Origin: a virus
Reading direction: 5' to 3' (one strand)
Virus record (IMG/VR): IMGVR_UViG_3300040808_002531
Location: 1-27,398 of that record
Length of the DNA: 27,398 nt
The notes under the pieces are model-generated. The model was not told the origin of the DNA. It did not search any database and saw only the letters and a list, made by a program, of their open reading frames with translations. Both the position numbers and the translations under genes were made by a program. How positions within the stretch are numbered: the first letter of the stretch is position 1; every line of letters begins with the position of its first letter. Positions 14,633 through 22,296 of the stretch are shown here, piece by piece.

Positions 14633-14956
14633 ATGCTTGATACGCAATGCCGTGTGGTTGTGTCTTACCAATCCCGCCAAGTAATAAAGCTCAAGCAAGG
14701 CGACACCGTGACGGTGATCGCCAAGCCATCCAAGCCATGTTTATCCGTGGTTAGCGTGGGTGTGCAAGGCCCGGTGGGCACCGTGGCTGAGGAAGTGCTC
14801 AGCCGGGTGGAGCAGGCAGAGCAATCCGCCAATGAGGCGAAAAGTGAAGCCAGTGCCGCGCAATCTGCCAGCGAGCAAACCCAGCTGGATATGGATCAGA
14901 TGCTCACTGATATGACCAACCGATTTAACTATCACGCTGGGGTTATCTCAGCATAA
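14633..14956 (+). CDS. Small coiled-coil tail fibre-related protein
   Basis: The product has 107 residues. A short beta-rich N-terminus, ending with the collagen-like VGVQGPVGT, leads into a long Ala/Glu/Ser helix (VEQAEQSANEAKSEASAAQSASEQTQLDMDQM), typical of trimeric fibre stems. A strong SD (GAGGGGGAA) precedes ATG. It probably forms part of the fibre shaft or its connector, together with the genes on either side. Confidence 0.6.
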   Translation: MLDTQCRVVVSYQSRQVIKLKQGDTVTVIAKPSKPCLSVVSVGVQGPVGTVAEEVLSRVEQAEQSANEAKSEASAAQSASEQTQLDMDQMLTDMTNRFNYHAGVISA

Positions 14957-14973
14957 ACCCACAAGGGGGAGGA

Positions 14974-15636
14974 ATGTCACTCACCACCAAAATTGAAGCC
15001 ATGATCGCTGCCGTGAATAACCTCATGGGGGTAATTGATGGCAAGTTAAGGGGAAAGGCGGAAGCAACGGACGTTTACAGCCGCACTTACCTGAACGACT
15101 CCGCCAACACCTTGGGAGCCAATGCCGCCACGGCCAATAAGCTGAAAGTGGCCCGCAGCATTGACCTTGCCGGGGATGCGTCCGGCAGTGTGTCGTTTGA
15201 TGGTTCGGGCAATGTGACCTTATCCGTGACGGTTCCGACCCTTGACGATAAAGCCAACAAAACTGACACGCTCACCCCGGCGCAGATTGATGCCCGGATT
15301 GAGCAGGTGATCGGTGCGGCCCCGGAAGTCTTGGACACCTTGCAAGAAATTGCAGATGCACTGGGCAACGATCCGAACTTTGCGGCCACTATGACCGCAG
15401 AACTGGCAAAGAAAGCCGACAAAACCACGGTTTTCACTAAAGAAGAATCAACCACTAACTTTCTGGGTAAGAGCGCCAAGGCAGCGGATTCAACCCTGTT
15501 TGGCGGCAATGCACCAAGCCATTACGCCACCGGGGCTTCCCTCAGCGCACTGGAACAGGAAGTGGGTGACGCATTTACTCAACTTGCTACGTCATTCAAC
15601 GATGGCGCGGCACAAATTAACGCAATTGGGAGTTAA
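14974..15636 (+). CDS. Tail fibre shaft protein
   Basis: The product has 220 residues. It contains a segment common in phage fibres: beta strands with GDASGSVSFDGSGNVTLSVTVP (about 67-88), then TPAQIDARIEQVIGAAPEVLDTLQEIADALGNDPNFAAT, the last part recurring in many P2- and T4-type fibres. A second copy-like helix and FGGNAPSHYAT follow. The SD AGGGGGAGG is strong. It forms a shaft rather than a tip, since the following gene is unlike it. Confidence 0.8.
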   Translation: MSLTTKIEAMIAAVNNLMGVIDGKLRGKAEATDVYSRTYLNDSANTLGANAATANKLKVARSIDLAGDASGSVSFDGSGNVTLSVTVPTLDDKANKTDTLTPAQIDARIEQVIGAAPEVLDTLQEIADALGNDPNFAATMTAELAKKADKTTVFTKEESTTNFLGKSAKAADSTLFGGNAPSHYATGASLSALEQEVGDAFTQLATSFNDGAAQINAIGS

Positions 15637-15643
15637 CTAAACC

Positions 15644-16249
15644 ATGAGCTTAGAGCAACAAGTGACCGCGCTGGTGGAGGCATCCAACAACCTTACCTCA
15701 GCGGTTAACAATAAAATTGGTGAAATAGACAGTAAAGTTGAAGAAGCCACTAGAAAAATCTCAGAAGGTGAGGTTGACCAGATTGGTATTTCATTACTGA
15801 GCTTTAGTAGTACGGGGACTAATCCGCCTTTAGTTATAGACCAAAACAGCTTCAAAACAGGCCGTGAATTTCAGCGTTCTTTCTATTGTTCAGGACAAGG
15901 TGACTCCGGCACGGGGCTTAATGGTGCTGGTCAAGATATGTGGATTGATGTTCTAGAGCTTCGCCCTAGTTACGGTGGTATTAATGCACGTCTTGAGTTT
16001 ATGCAGAATCAGCGTGGTGTCCCTACTGTGATTGATGAATCATGTATCTTGCGAGCAGTAAAGCGTTCTGCGGAAGAACCAACATTCTTACAAAACAGAG
16101 ATGGTGTAACAGCAGTTGCAAATTTCCGTTTATTGGATGATGAACGAAATGTGGTTACTTCTGGTTCGGCTCCAGCAAGGTATTTGCAAATGTATGTTAA
16201 GCGTTATAACAACGCATGGTTAAGAGCGGTATTTACAAACATCATTTAA
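15644..16249 (+). CDS. Tail fibre tip / receptor-binding protein candidate
   Basis: The product has 201 residues. A short helical N-terminus (VTALVEASNNLTSAVNNKIGEIDSKVEEATRKI) like the stem of the gene before it is followed by a beta-rich C-terminal body with aromatic and Gly residues and no family I recognise. From about 15700 the sequence is visibly richer in A+T, and its codons differ from neighbouring genes (more GTT, ACT, TTA). This suggests a swapped-in host-range module. The following chaperone gene shares that composition at its start. Its role as the adhesin is inferred from position and variability. Confidence 0.6.
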   Translation: MSLEQQVTALVEASNNLTSAVNNKIGEIDSKVEEATRKISEGEVDQIGISLLSFSSTGTNPPLVIDQNSFKTGREFQRSFYCSGQGDSGTGLNGAGQDMWIDVLELRPSYGGINARLEFMQNQRGVPTVIDESCILRAVKRSAEEPTFLQNRDGVTAVANFRLLDDERNVVTSGSAPARYLQMYVKRYNNAWLRAVFTNII

Positions 16250-16260
16250 GGAAAACGAGT

Positions 16261-16482
16261 ATGTCACCAAGAGAACAAGCTGAATTTGATGGTAAGTGGT
16301 TAGGTGTAAGAAAGATGCGAGATCACCTTATTTCGTTGACTGATTGGACTCAAATGAATGATGCTCCATTGTCCACTGATAAGGTAGATGAGTTTAAGAC
16401 TTATCGCCAAGCCTTGCGTGATATTCCGCAGAACGTGGGTAACCCTGATGATGTGGTGTGGCCGACTAAGCCAACGTTTTAA
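16261..16482 (+). CDS. Tail fibre assembly chaperone
   Basis: The product has 73 residues, with the well-known pattern R..RD.L...TDWTQ..D.PL......F..YRQALRDIPQ......VVWPTKP. This pattern marks the C-terminal domain of phage tail fibre assembly proteins, which fold and trimerise the fibre tip encoded just before. ATG 16261 follows the tip gene by 11 bases with a GGAAAACG SD. The protein is much shorter than P2 gpG, so it is a minimal chaperone. Confidence 0.8.
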   Translation: MSPREQAEFDGKWLGVRKMRDHLISLTDWTQMNDAPLSTDKVDEFKTYRQALRDIPQNVGNPDDVVWPTKPTF

Positions 16483-16506
16483 AGTACGAAAGTAAGAAAG
16501 CACGAA
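16483..16506 (+). repeat. Tandem octamer repeat, copy C
   Basis: The stretch reads AG, TACGAAAG, TAAGAAAG, CACGAA right after the chaperone stop codon and runs into the terminator at 16509. Confidence 0.8.
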
Positions 16507-16508
16507 CG

Positions 16509-16526
16509 CCGCGAAAGCGGTTTTTT
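16509..16526 (+). terminator. Short intrinsic terminator with GAAA tetraloop
   Basis: CCGC and GCGG close a GAAA tetraloop, followed by T6. The stem is short but the loop is very stable. It is the first of two terminators before the sheath gene. Confidence 0.65.
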
Positions 16527-16545
16527 GTGCCTGAAATTCACCCGA

Positions 16546-16578
16546 AGCCCTAGCGCCATGCGCTGGGGCTTTTCTTTT
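16546..16578 (+). terminator. Strong intrinsic terminator before the sheath gene
   Basis: AGCCCTAGCGC pairs with GCGCTGGGGCT (one G-T wobble) around CAT and is followed by TTTCTTTT. With the hairpin at 16509, it separates the baseplate/fibre operon from the sheath operon. Confidence 0.9.
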
Positions 16579-16600
16579 ACACAAGATTTGGAGCTGATAC

Positions 16601-17743
16601 ATGGCCGCAGATTATTTGCATGGCGTAGAGATGATTTATCTCGAAAACATGAACCGCCCTATTGAGGTGCTTTCCGCCTCAACCATTGGCTTAGTGGGCA
16701 CGGCAGATGATGCCGATGCCACGGTTTTCCCTTTGAATACCCCGGTGCTGATTAATAGTGAAAGCCAGATCGCCAAGGCTGGCACCACGGGCACCCTGAA
16801 AACGGCATTACAGGACATTTATGATCACGGCGCTGCGGTGGTTATCGTGATCCGTGTGGCCGAAGATGCAGACGAAGCCCAAGAGGTGGCAAACGTAGTG
16901 GGCCAGCTCGACAACGACACAAACACCTATGGCGGCCTCAAAGGCTTGCTGTTTGCTGAAAGTGTCTTGGGTATCCGCCCTCGCTTACTGATTGCCCCAG
17001 AGTTCAGCCACAAAACGGGCGTGGGTGCTGAGCTGGAAAGCGTAGCCATCAAACTCAATGCCATTGCCATTGTGGACGGCAGTGAAAACGGCTTTAGCAG
17101 CGTAGTGGCTGAGGTTAAGACCTACGGGCCAACCCTGTTTGTTAACTGTGGCATTAAAAAGCTGGGCAGTGACGGCAACCCGGTCACACGCAAAGCCAGT
17201 GCCTTTGTGGCGGGCCACATTGTGCGCGTGGATAACCTTGAGGGTTATTGGCATAGCCCATCAAGCCGCAAGATGATTGGCGGCATCATTGGAACCAGTG
17301 AGCCGATTGATCACGCTATTGGCTCCACAACCTCAAAAGCCAACCTATACAACGCCCAGAACGTGTGTGTGATTGTGCAGCAGCAAGGCGGCTGGTTCTT
17401 CTACGGCAACCGCTTGGCGGATGGCACCATGATCCCGCACCAACGTATCCGCTACATCGTGGGTGATTCGATTCTTTACGCTCACCAAGAGCTATTGGAT
17501 CGCAACGTCACCAAAGGCTATGTGGACGGCGTGAAAGGCCGAGTGAATGCGCTATTGCGCCGCCTTGTATCGCGTGAAGTGATCAGCGGTGGTGAATGCT
17601 GGCTGGATAAAGAACTGAACGTGGCCGCCATCGGCACCGCTCAGGTGTATTGGGATTACGATCTGGGCTTTTATGATGTGGCTGAGCGCATGACGTTCAG
17701 ACAGCACATCACGGATCGCTATAACGAAGCCATTTTTAGCTAA
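16601..17743 (+). CDS. FI: Contractile tail sheath protein, P2 FI
   Basis: The product has 380 residues (P2 FI 396). It begins DYLHGVEMIYLENMNRPIEVLSASTIGLVGTADDAD, the typical sheath N-terminus. Later it shows LRPRLLIAPEFS-like GIRPRLLIAPEFS, a SPSSRKMIGGIIGTSEPIDHAIG motif, and a C-terminal domain with NRLADGTMIPHQRIRYIVGDSI and LDKELNVAAIGTAQVYWDYDLGFYDVAERMTF. It polymerises around the tube and contracts during infection. Double terminators separate it from the fibres, so it likely starts a new high-expression unit with the tube gene. Confidence 0.96.
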   Translation: MAADYLHGVEMIYLENMNRPIEVLSASTIGLVGTADDADATVFPLNTPVLINSESQIAKAGTTGTLKTALQDIYDHGAAVVIVIRVAEDADEAQEVANVVGQLDNDTNTYGGLKGLLFAESVLGIRPRLLIAPEFSHKTGVGAELESVAIKLNAIAIVDGSENGFSSVVAEVKTYGPTLFVNCGIKKLGSDGNPVTRKASAFVAGHIVRVDNLEGYWHSPSSRKMIGGIIGTSEPIDHAIGSTTSKANLYNAQNVCVIVQQQGGWFFYGNRLADGTMIPHQRIRYIVGDSILYAHQELLDRNVTKGYVDGVKGRVNALLRRLVSREVISGGECWLDKELNVAAIGTAQVYWDYDLGFYDVAERMTFRQHITDRYNEAIFS

Positions 17744-17754
17744 GGAGTGAAACC

Positions 17755-18267
17755 GTGGCAAAACTACCTTCAATGCTGGTGGACATTAACGCATTCTTTA
17801 AAGATGAATCGTTTGCTGGCTTATGTAATACGGTGACACTGCCTAAGATTGTCACCAAGACCGTGGATCAGGTGCTTGCAGGTGTAGCGGGTGACATTGA
17901 GCGCAACATTGGCAAGCTGGAAAAGCTCGATTGTGAAGTGACCATTGCCGACTATGCCAGCAAGGTGATTGATCTGGTGGGCAACCGTGAAAGCCGTGAT
18001 GATCAGTTTATCGTTCGTGGCTACGTGGACACCGATGCCGGGGATATGGCCGTGGCGGTCAAGATGCAAGGTTTCTGGAAGTCGATGGAGCACGGCGGCG
18101 AGTTCAAGCCGGAAGAAGAAGCGGCCATGAAATTTGCCATTGCCGTGGAAGTCTACACGCTGGAAATCGACAACAAAGAAATCATTCACATTGACAAGAT
18201 GAACAACATTTTCCGTGTGAACGGCAAAGACCGAAACCAAAAATGGCGTGAAGCACTTGCGCAGTAA
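17755..18267 (+). CDS. FII: Tail tube protein, P2 FII
   Basis: The product has 170 residues (P2 FII 172), starting at GTG with the SD TAAGGAG. It shows the tube pattern: LPSMLVDINAFFKDESFAGLCNTVTLPKIVTKT, GDIERNIGKLEKLDCEVTIADYASKVIDLVG, then FIVRGYVDTDAGDMAVAVKMQGFWKSMEHGGEFKPEEEAAMKFAIAVEVYTLEIDNKEIIHIDKMNNIFRVNGKD. It forms the inner tube inside the sheath. It lies right after FI, the P2 order. Confidence 0.95.
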   Translation: MAKLPSMLVDINAFFKDESFAGLCNTVTLPKIVTKTVDQVLAGVAGDIERNIGKLEKLDCEVTIADYASKVIDLVGNRESRDDQFIVRGYVDTDAGDMAVAVKMQGFWKSMEHGGEFKPEEEAAMKFAIAVEVYTLEIDNKEIIHIDKMNNIFRVNGKDRNQKWREALAQ

Positions 18268-18270
18268 TTA

Positions 18271-18289
18271 GCCAGAAAGCACGAAAGCA
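18271..18289 (+). repeat. Tandem octamer repeat, copy D (partial)
   Basis: GCCAGAAAG and CACGAAAG follow the tube gene stop, a shortened version of the repeat seen at 10329, 11771, 16483 and 21624. Confidence 0.7.
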
Positions 18290-18317
18290 ATAAAACTCAA
18301 CGAGTACCCACACAAGT

Positions 18318-18349
18318 CCCTGACCGTGAAAGCGGCAGGGGCTTTTTTT
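18318..18349 (+). terminator. Intrinsic terminator after the tube gene
   Basis: CCCTG-A-CCG pairs with CGG-CAGGG (one bulged A) around TGAAAG, then GGC and T7. It separates FI/FII from the E gene. Confidence 0.8.
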
Positions 18350-18398
18350 GTGGCCGTCCTCGATGCAGCAATCAAATTTAACTGTGGGTAAACAGATT

Positions 18399-18665
18399 AT
18401 GACTGAACAAGTTAACGACAACGAACTAACACTGAATAAGCCACTCAAGCGTGGTGATAACGAAATCAAAACCGTGACGTTCCGCGAACCCGATACAGGC
18501 AGCTTGCGCGGTCTGGAAATGTTTGGCGTGTTGCGTATGGACATTAACACCCACCGCACCTTGGTGCCTCGAATCTCAAACCTTGATGCCAACCTGTTTG
18601 ACATGCTCAGCCCTAAAGACTTGGTGGCCGTGCAAAACAAGGTGGTCAGTTTTTTCATGGAATAA
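18399..18665 (+). CDS. E: Tail assembly chaperone, P2 gpE-like short form
   Basis: The product has 88 residues (P2 gpE 91). It shows LNKPLKRGDNEIKTVTFREPDTGSLRGLEMFGVLRMDINTHRTLVPRISN, the tail assembly chaperone pattern of this family. It lies between tube and tape measure, the usual place for such proteins, and they help load the tape measure. I chose ATG 18399; the in-frame ATG 18363 lies only 14 bases after the terminator T-run and has no clear SD. The end contains a slippery heptamer giving a longer product. Confidence 0.9.
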   Translation: MTEQVNDNELTLNKPLKRGDNEIKTVTFREPDTGSLRGLEMFGVLRMDINTHRTLVPRISNLDANLFDMLSPKDLVAVQNKVVSFFME

Positions 18666-18820
18666 CCCCGCCTAAAGACGTGATGGAGGTCGAAGCGGAT
18701 CTGTTCATCGTGTTTCAAGGTTGGGACGCTAACACCACGGCCAGCATGTTGCTCCCTGAGCTGATGCGCTGGCACAAGATCGCCATTGCTCGCCATAAGA
18801 AGGCAGACGATGACGATTAA
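18399..18820 (+). CDS. E': Tail chaperone frameshift product E+E'
   Basis: A -1 shift on T-TTT-TTC at 18650-18656 joins E to an open frame reading HGITPPKDVMEVEADLFIVFQGWDANTT then LLPELMRWHKIAIARHKK and an acidic end. The fused product is about 140 residues, almost the same as the P2 E+E' protein (142 by memory). The motif L.EL..WH..A..RH is typical of E' extensions. The short and long forms are thought to act together in a set ratio on the tape measure. Seen in the sequence: heptamer, open frame and motif. Actual frameshifting is inferred. Confidence 0.88.
18650..18656 (+). promoter_or_regulatory. Programmed -1 ribosomal frameshift site
   Basis: The sequence T TTT TTC fits X XXY YYZ in the E reading frame (AGT TTT TTC). 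It occurs 7 bases before the stop of E, and the -1 frame continues for 54 codons with E'-like sequence. Confidence 0.85.
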
Positions 18821-18829
18821 CCAGATTAC

Positions 18830-18875
18830 GCCCCAGCGGTGCCCTTGATTGAGTGGCGGCGCTGGGGCTTTTTTT
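18830..18875 (+). terminator. Intrinsic terminator before the tape measure gene
   Basis: GCCCCAGC at 18830-18837 pairs with GCTGGGGC at 18861-18868, followed by T7. The 23-base interior can fold further. It separates E/E' from the tape measure gene. Confidence 0.8.
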
Positions 18876-18895
18876 GTTTGTAACGAGGGCAGGCA

Positions 18896-21613
18896 ATGGC
18901 TGAAAGTAAATTAAAACTCAGTCTGGTAATGGATATGGTGGACAAGATCACCGCACCCATTCAGAAAGTCACCACCCAAACCACCAAGGCCGGGGAAAAA
19001 ATCAAGGCCACTCAAGACAGCCTCAAGCAGCTGGGCCAGCAAAGCAGTGACATTGAGCATTTTAGAAAGCTGAAAACGGCCACGGCTCAAACCAGTAAAG
19101 AACTGGATGAAGCCCAAGCCAAGGCTAACCGTTTGGGCCAGCAGATGCAGAACACGGCCAAGCCTACCCGGAAAATGACGGCGGAGTTTAACAAGGCTCA
19201 GGCAGCGGTCAGCAAGCTGAAAGCTCAGCAGCAAAGTGAAACCGATCAGCTGCAAAAGCTGCGGGGTAAGCTGGCAGAGGCGGGCGTTTCCACCAATAAG
19301 CTCAACGAAGCAACCCGCAAGATCAAGAAAGAAACCCAAGCCTATAACGAGCAGCTGAAAAAAGAGCAAAGCCAGCTGGATAAAATCGCCAAGCAGCAAG
19401 AGCGGATCGGCCAGATTAAAGACCGAAACAGCAACATTAAAGCCAAGGCCGCCACGGATGCGGTGGGCGTAGGTGCTGCGGTGTTCGGGGTGAAACAGCT
19501 GGTGGATGCTCAGGGCGAGATCAGCAGTGCTCAGGGTGAAATCGGATCGCTTGGCCTCAATGATGCCGAAGTGGCCGCCATTACCCAGAAAGCCAAAGAG
19601 TTTTCAAACCAGTGGGCGGGCACCACTCAGGCCGAGTTCATCAAGGCCAGTTATGATATTAAATCCGGGATCAGCACCCTATCCGCGGAGGCGGTGGGCG
19701 AGTTCACCAAAATTGCCGCATTGACCGCCACGGCCACTAAGTCCACGGTGGGCGAAATGACCGGGCTGTTTGCTACGGGTTACGGTATCTATAACAAGCA
19801 GTTTCAGGCGTTCGGGGCCAAAACCATTGATGGCTGGGAGAAGATGAGCCAAGCGGAGAAAGATGCCGCTTTTGGTACTTATTTCAGTGATGGTATTGCC
19901 GCGAGTGTGCAGCAGTTCAAAACGGACGGCAGCCAGATGCAAGGGGCTATTTCTGCCCTTGGTGCTGCGGCCACATCCTCAAACGTTCCTTTTGCTGAAC
20001 AGCTCAGCATTCTGGGCCAACTCCAAGCCACTATGAGCGGCAGCGAAGCGGCCACAAAATATAAATCATTCCTGAATGCGGCAGCGGGCGCAGGTGAAAA
20101 GCTGGGCCTGAGCTTTCTTGATGCGAATGATCAGCTGCTATCTATGCCGGAAATTCTGCAAGAGCTGCGGGATAAGTACGGGGAAACCCTGACCGATATG
20201 GACAAGATGGAGCTGAAAAAAGCCTTTGGCTCAGATGAGGCAATGGCCCTGATCACTCAGCTTTATCCTGAAATTGACACCCTCAAGGGCAACATTAACA
20301 GCATGAATGGGGCTTTGCTTGATGGCGGCAAGAACGTCAACAAGATGGCTACCAGTATCGCCACTGGCCCTTCTGAGTCCATGCAGCTGCTAACCCAGCG
20401 AGTGGGCAACATGACCGCAGCCATTGGCTTACTGTTCGCCCCGGCGGTGATGTTCGTCAGTGACGTGATCGGACAAGGTGCCATTGCCATTTCATCATTC
20501 ACCGAGAATTTCCCGATCTTGTCTCAGGTGTTGGCGTTCGTGGTGGTAGGCATGATTGCGTTCAAAACGGCCAGCATAGCCAGCCGCTTGGCTTATGTGG
20601 CGTTTTCAGATTCGTTGCTGTTCGGTCAAAAGGTGCTGGGAATGCTCAACATTGCCCAGATGAAGAACACCGCCGTGATGGCTGTCAGTCGCGTGAAAAC
20701 CTTAGTCAGTGCCGCCGCCACTGCGGTGATGAGTGGAGCGCAAAAAGCGTTAGCTCTTGCCACGGCGTTCACCACATCGGCCACCGTTCGGGCTAATGCG
20801 GTGATGGTGCTTACCCATACCAGAACACTGGCTGCCGCTGGTGCCTTGTTAATGATGTCAGGTGTGCAAAAGGCACTGGCCGCAGGCACCGCCGTAATGA
20901 CAGGCGCACAATGGGCACTCAATGCCGCCATGATGGCTAACCCTATCGGGCTGGTGATCGCTGGCGTGATGGCCCTGATTGCTGTAGTGGCGCTGGTGGT
21001 GAAGTATTGGGAGCCGATCAGCGGATTCTTTGCCAACTTGTGGGGGGGGGTGAAATCGGTTTTCTCAGGCGCATGGGAGGGGATTAAAAACACCTTGGCA
21101 ATGGGCTGGGAGTTCATCAAAACGCTTTTCTCATGGTCGCCACTGGGTTTGATTATTCAGGCATGGGAGCCAATCACGGGCTTTTTCGGCAGCATGTGGG
21201 AAGGCATCAAAGGCATGTTTTCTGGTGCTATGGAGTGGCTGAAATCAATGGTGCTTGCACCTATTGAAACCCTCAAAAACACCCTTGGCGCGGCATGGAA
21301 TGCGCTGTTTGGTGGTGATGGGGAAGAAGTCACCCACACGGTGAAAAAGGTGGCTGAGGATGTGCCAGCCCTTTCCAACCCGGCAGCTGCCCAAGTGACC
21401 GCCGAAGGCGAACCCATCCCCAAACCTCGATCCACTGAAACCCTGAGCGCAGGCAACCAAACCACGCAAAGTGTCAGCTATCAATTTGGTGACATTATCG
21501 TGCAGGCTGCACCGGGCATGAATGCCCAAGAGGTAGCGCAGGAAGTGGCAAGGCAGCTGGCCGCTGAAAAGCGCAAGGCAGAACGTAAGAGCCGGACTTT
21601 AGCGGTGGATTAA
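18896..21613 (+). CDS. T: Tail tape measure protein, P2 gpT family
   Basis: This 905-residue protein (P2 gpT 815) has a long N-terminal coiled coil (about 1-175, rich in Lys, Gln, Ala), a TP901/P2-type conserved middle (from about 185, with AVFGVKQLVDAQGEISSAQGEIGSLGL), hydrophobic membrane-like segments (about 540-560 and 680-705), and a C-terminal part with two similar WEPIxGFF...W.G(I/V)K..FSG repeats (about 706-775). It sets tail length and later passes into the cell envelope. A run of nine G (21042-21050) falls inside the repeat region with the frame kept. Confidence 0.94.
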   Translation: MAESKLKLSLVMDMVDKITAPIQKVTTQTTKAGEKIKATQDSLKQLGQQSSDIEHFRKLKTATAQTSKELDEAQAKANRLGQQMQNTAKPTRKMTAEFNKAQAAVSKLKAQQQSETDQLQKLRGKLAEAGVSTNKLNEATRKIKKETQAYNEQLKKEQSQLDKIAKQQERIGQIKDRNSNIKAKAATDAVGVGAAVFGVKQLVDAQGEISSAQGEIGSLGLNDAEVAAITQKAKEFSNQWAGTTQAEFIKASYDIKSGISTLSAEAVGEFTKIAALTATATKSTVGEMTGLFATGYGIYNKQFQAFGAKTIDGWEKMSQAEKDAAFGTYFSDGIAASVQQFKTDGSQMQGAISALGAAATSSNVPFAEQLSILGQLQATMSGSEAATKYKSFLNAAAGAGEKLGLSFLDANDQLLSMPEILQELRDKYGETLTDMDKMELKKAFGSDEAMALITQLYPEIDTLKGNINSMNGALLDGGKNVNKMATSIATGPSESMQLLTQRVGNMTAAIGLLFAPAVMFVSDVIGQGAIAISSFTENFPILSQVLAFVVVGMIAFKTASIASRLAYVAFSDSLLFGQKVLGMLNIAQMKNTAVMAVSRVKTLVSAAATAVMSGAQKALALATAFTTSATVRANAVMVLTHTRTLAAAGALLMMSGVQKALAAGTAVMTGAQWALNAAMMANPIGLVIAGVMALIAVVALVVKYWEPISGFFANLWGGVKSVFSGAWEGIKNTLAMGWEFIKTLFSWSPLGLIIQAWEPITGFFGSMWEGIKGMFSGAMEWLKSMVLAPIETLKNTLGAAWNALFGGDGEEVTHTVKKVAEDVPALSNPAAAQVTAEGEPIPKPRSTETLSAGNQTTQSVSYQFGDIIVQAAPGMNAQEVAQEVARQLAAEKRKAERKSRTLAVD

Positions 21614-21622
21614 CACCGCTTT
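21601..21622 (+). other. Hairpin spanning the tape measure stop codon
   Basis: AGCGGTG and CACCGCT pair perfectly around GATTAA, which contains the stop codon TAA. Only two Ts follow, so it is a weak terminator or an mRNA end-protecting hairpin. Confidence 0.55.
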
Positions 21623-21623
21623 A

Positions 21624-21651
21624 AGTACGAAAGGCAGAAAGCACGAAAGCA
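21624..21651 (+). repeat. Tandem octamer repeat, copy E
   Basis: AG, TACGAAAG, GCAGAAAG, CACGAAAG, CA follow the hairpin at the end of the tape measure gene. The next bases (AGAGAGG) continue the pattern and form the SD of U. Confidence 0.8.
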
Positions 21652-21664
21652 AGAGAGGTAAAAC

Positions 21665-22090
21665 ATGGCCGTAATGATGGCGCTGGGCAGTTTTCAGTTC
21701 AGCATCAACACCATGCAATATCAATCCCTCAAAACGTCTATGGGCTGGCGCTGGGCGAAAATGGACAGGGTGGGCCGCAAGCCTGCCCGCCAATTCAAAG
21801 GCCCGGAGGGGATCAGCAAATCATTTGATATTGCCCATTATCCGCAGGATGCGGATGGCTTAACCCGGTTTGATGAGATTCAGGCCATAGCCGATGAAGG
21901 CAAGCCGATCCGGCTGGTGGGTGGCGCACTGCGAAAAACAAACGGGCAGGTGAGTGGCACCGCTTTGGATTTGGGCTTGTGGGTAATTGAAAAGCTCGAC
22001 CTGACAGAAACCCAGTTTTTGGATAACGGCATACCACTGGAAATGAAAGGCTCTATCACTATCAGTGAATATGGGGAGGATCAGCCGTGA
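21665..22090 (+). CDS. U: Tail/baseplate protein, P2 gpU
   Basis: The product has 141 residues (P2 gpU 159), with the family pattern MMALGSFQFSINTMQYQSLKTSMGWRWAKMDRVGRKPARQFKGPE, then ADEGKPIRLVGG and GLWVIEKLDLTETQFLDNGIPLEMKGSITISEYG. It works at the tail tip between tape measure and hub. The SD AGAGAGG lies 8 bases upstream. The end overlaps the X gene (GTGA). Confidence 0.93.
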   Translation: MAVMMALGSFQFSINTMQYQSLKTSMGWRWAKMDRVGRKPARQFKGPEGISKSFDIAHYPQDADGLTRFDEIQAIADEGKPIRLVGGALRKTNGQVSGTALDLGLWVIEKLDLTETQFLDNGIPLEMKGSITISEYGEDQP

Positions 22091-22290
22091 AATATGTAAC
22101 CGGCACGGGCGAAATGCTTGATGCAATTTGCCACCAATACTATCAGGGACGCACGGGCGCAACGGAAGCCGTGCTGGAGGCAAACCCCGGACTGGCGAAA
22201 GCTGGCCCGGTGCTGCCTGTTGGTATCACCATTGAACTGCCTGATCTGGAACCTGCCACCAAACAGGGCACAGTGAGCTTATGGGATTAA
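22087..22290 (+). CDS. X: Tail protein X (LysM-like), P2 gpX
   Basis: The product has 67 residues (P2 gpX 67), starting at GTG that overlaps the U stop. It carries the LysM-like pattern GTGEMLDAICHQYYQGRTGATEAVLEANPGLAKAGPVLPVGITIELPDL. This protein is part of the baseplate hub and may touch peptidoglycan or bind between U and D. Length and order match P2 exactly. Confidence 0.93.
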   Translation: MKYVTGTGEMLDAICHQYYQGRTGATEAVLEANPGLAKAGPVLPVGITIELPDLEPATKQGTVSLWD

Positions 22291-22296
22291 TCGCCA

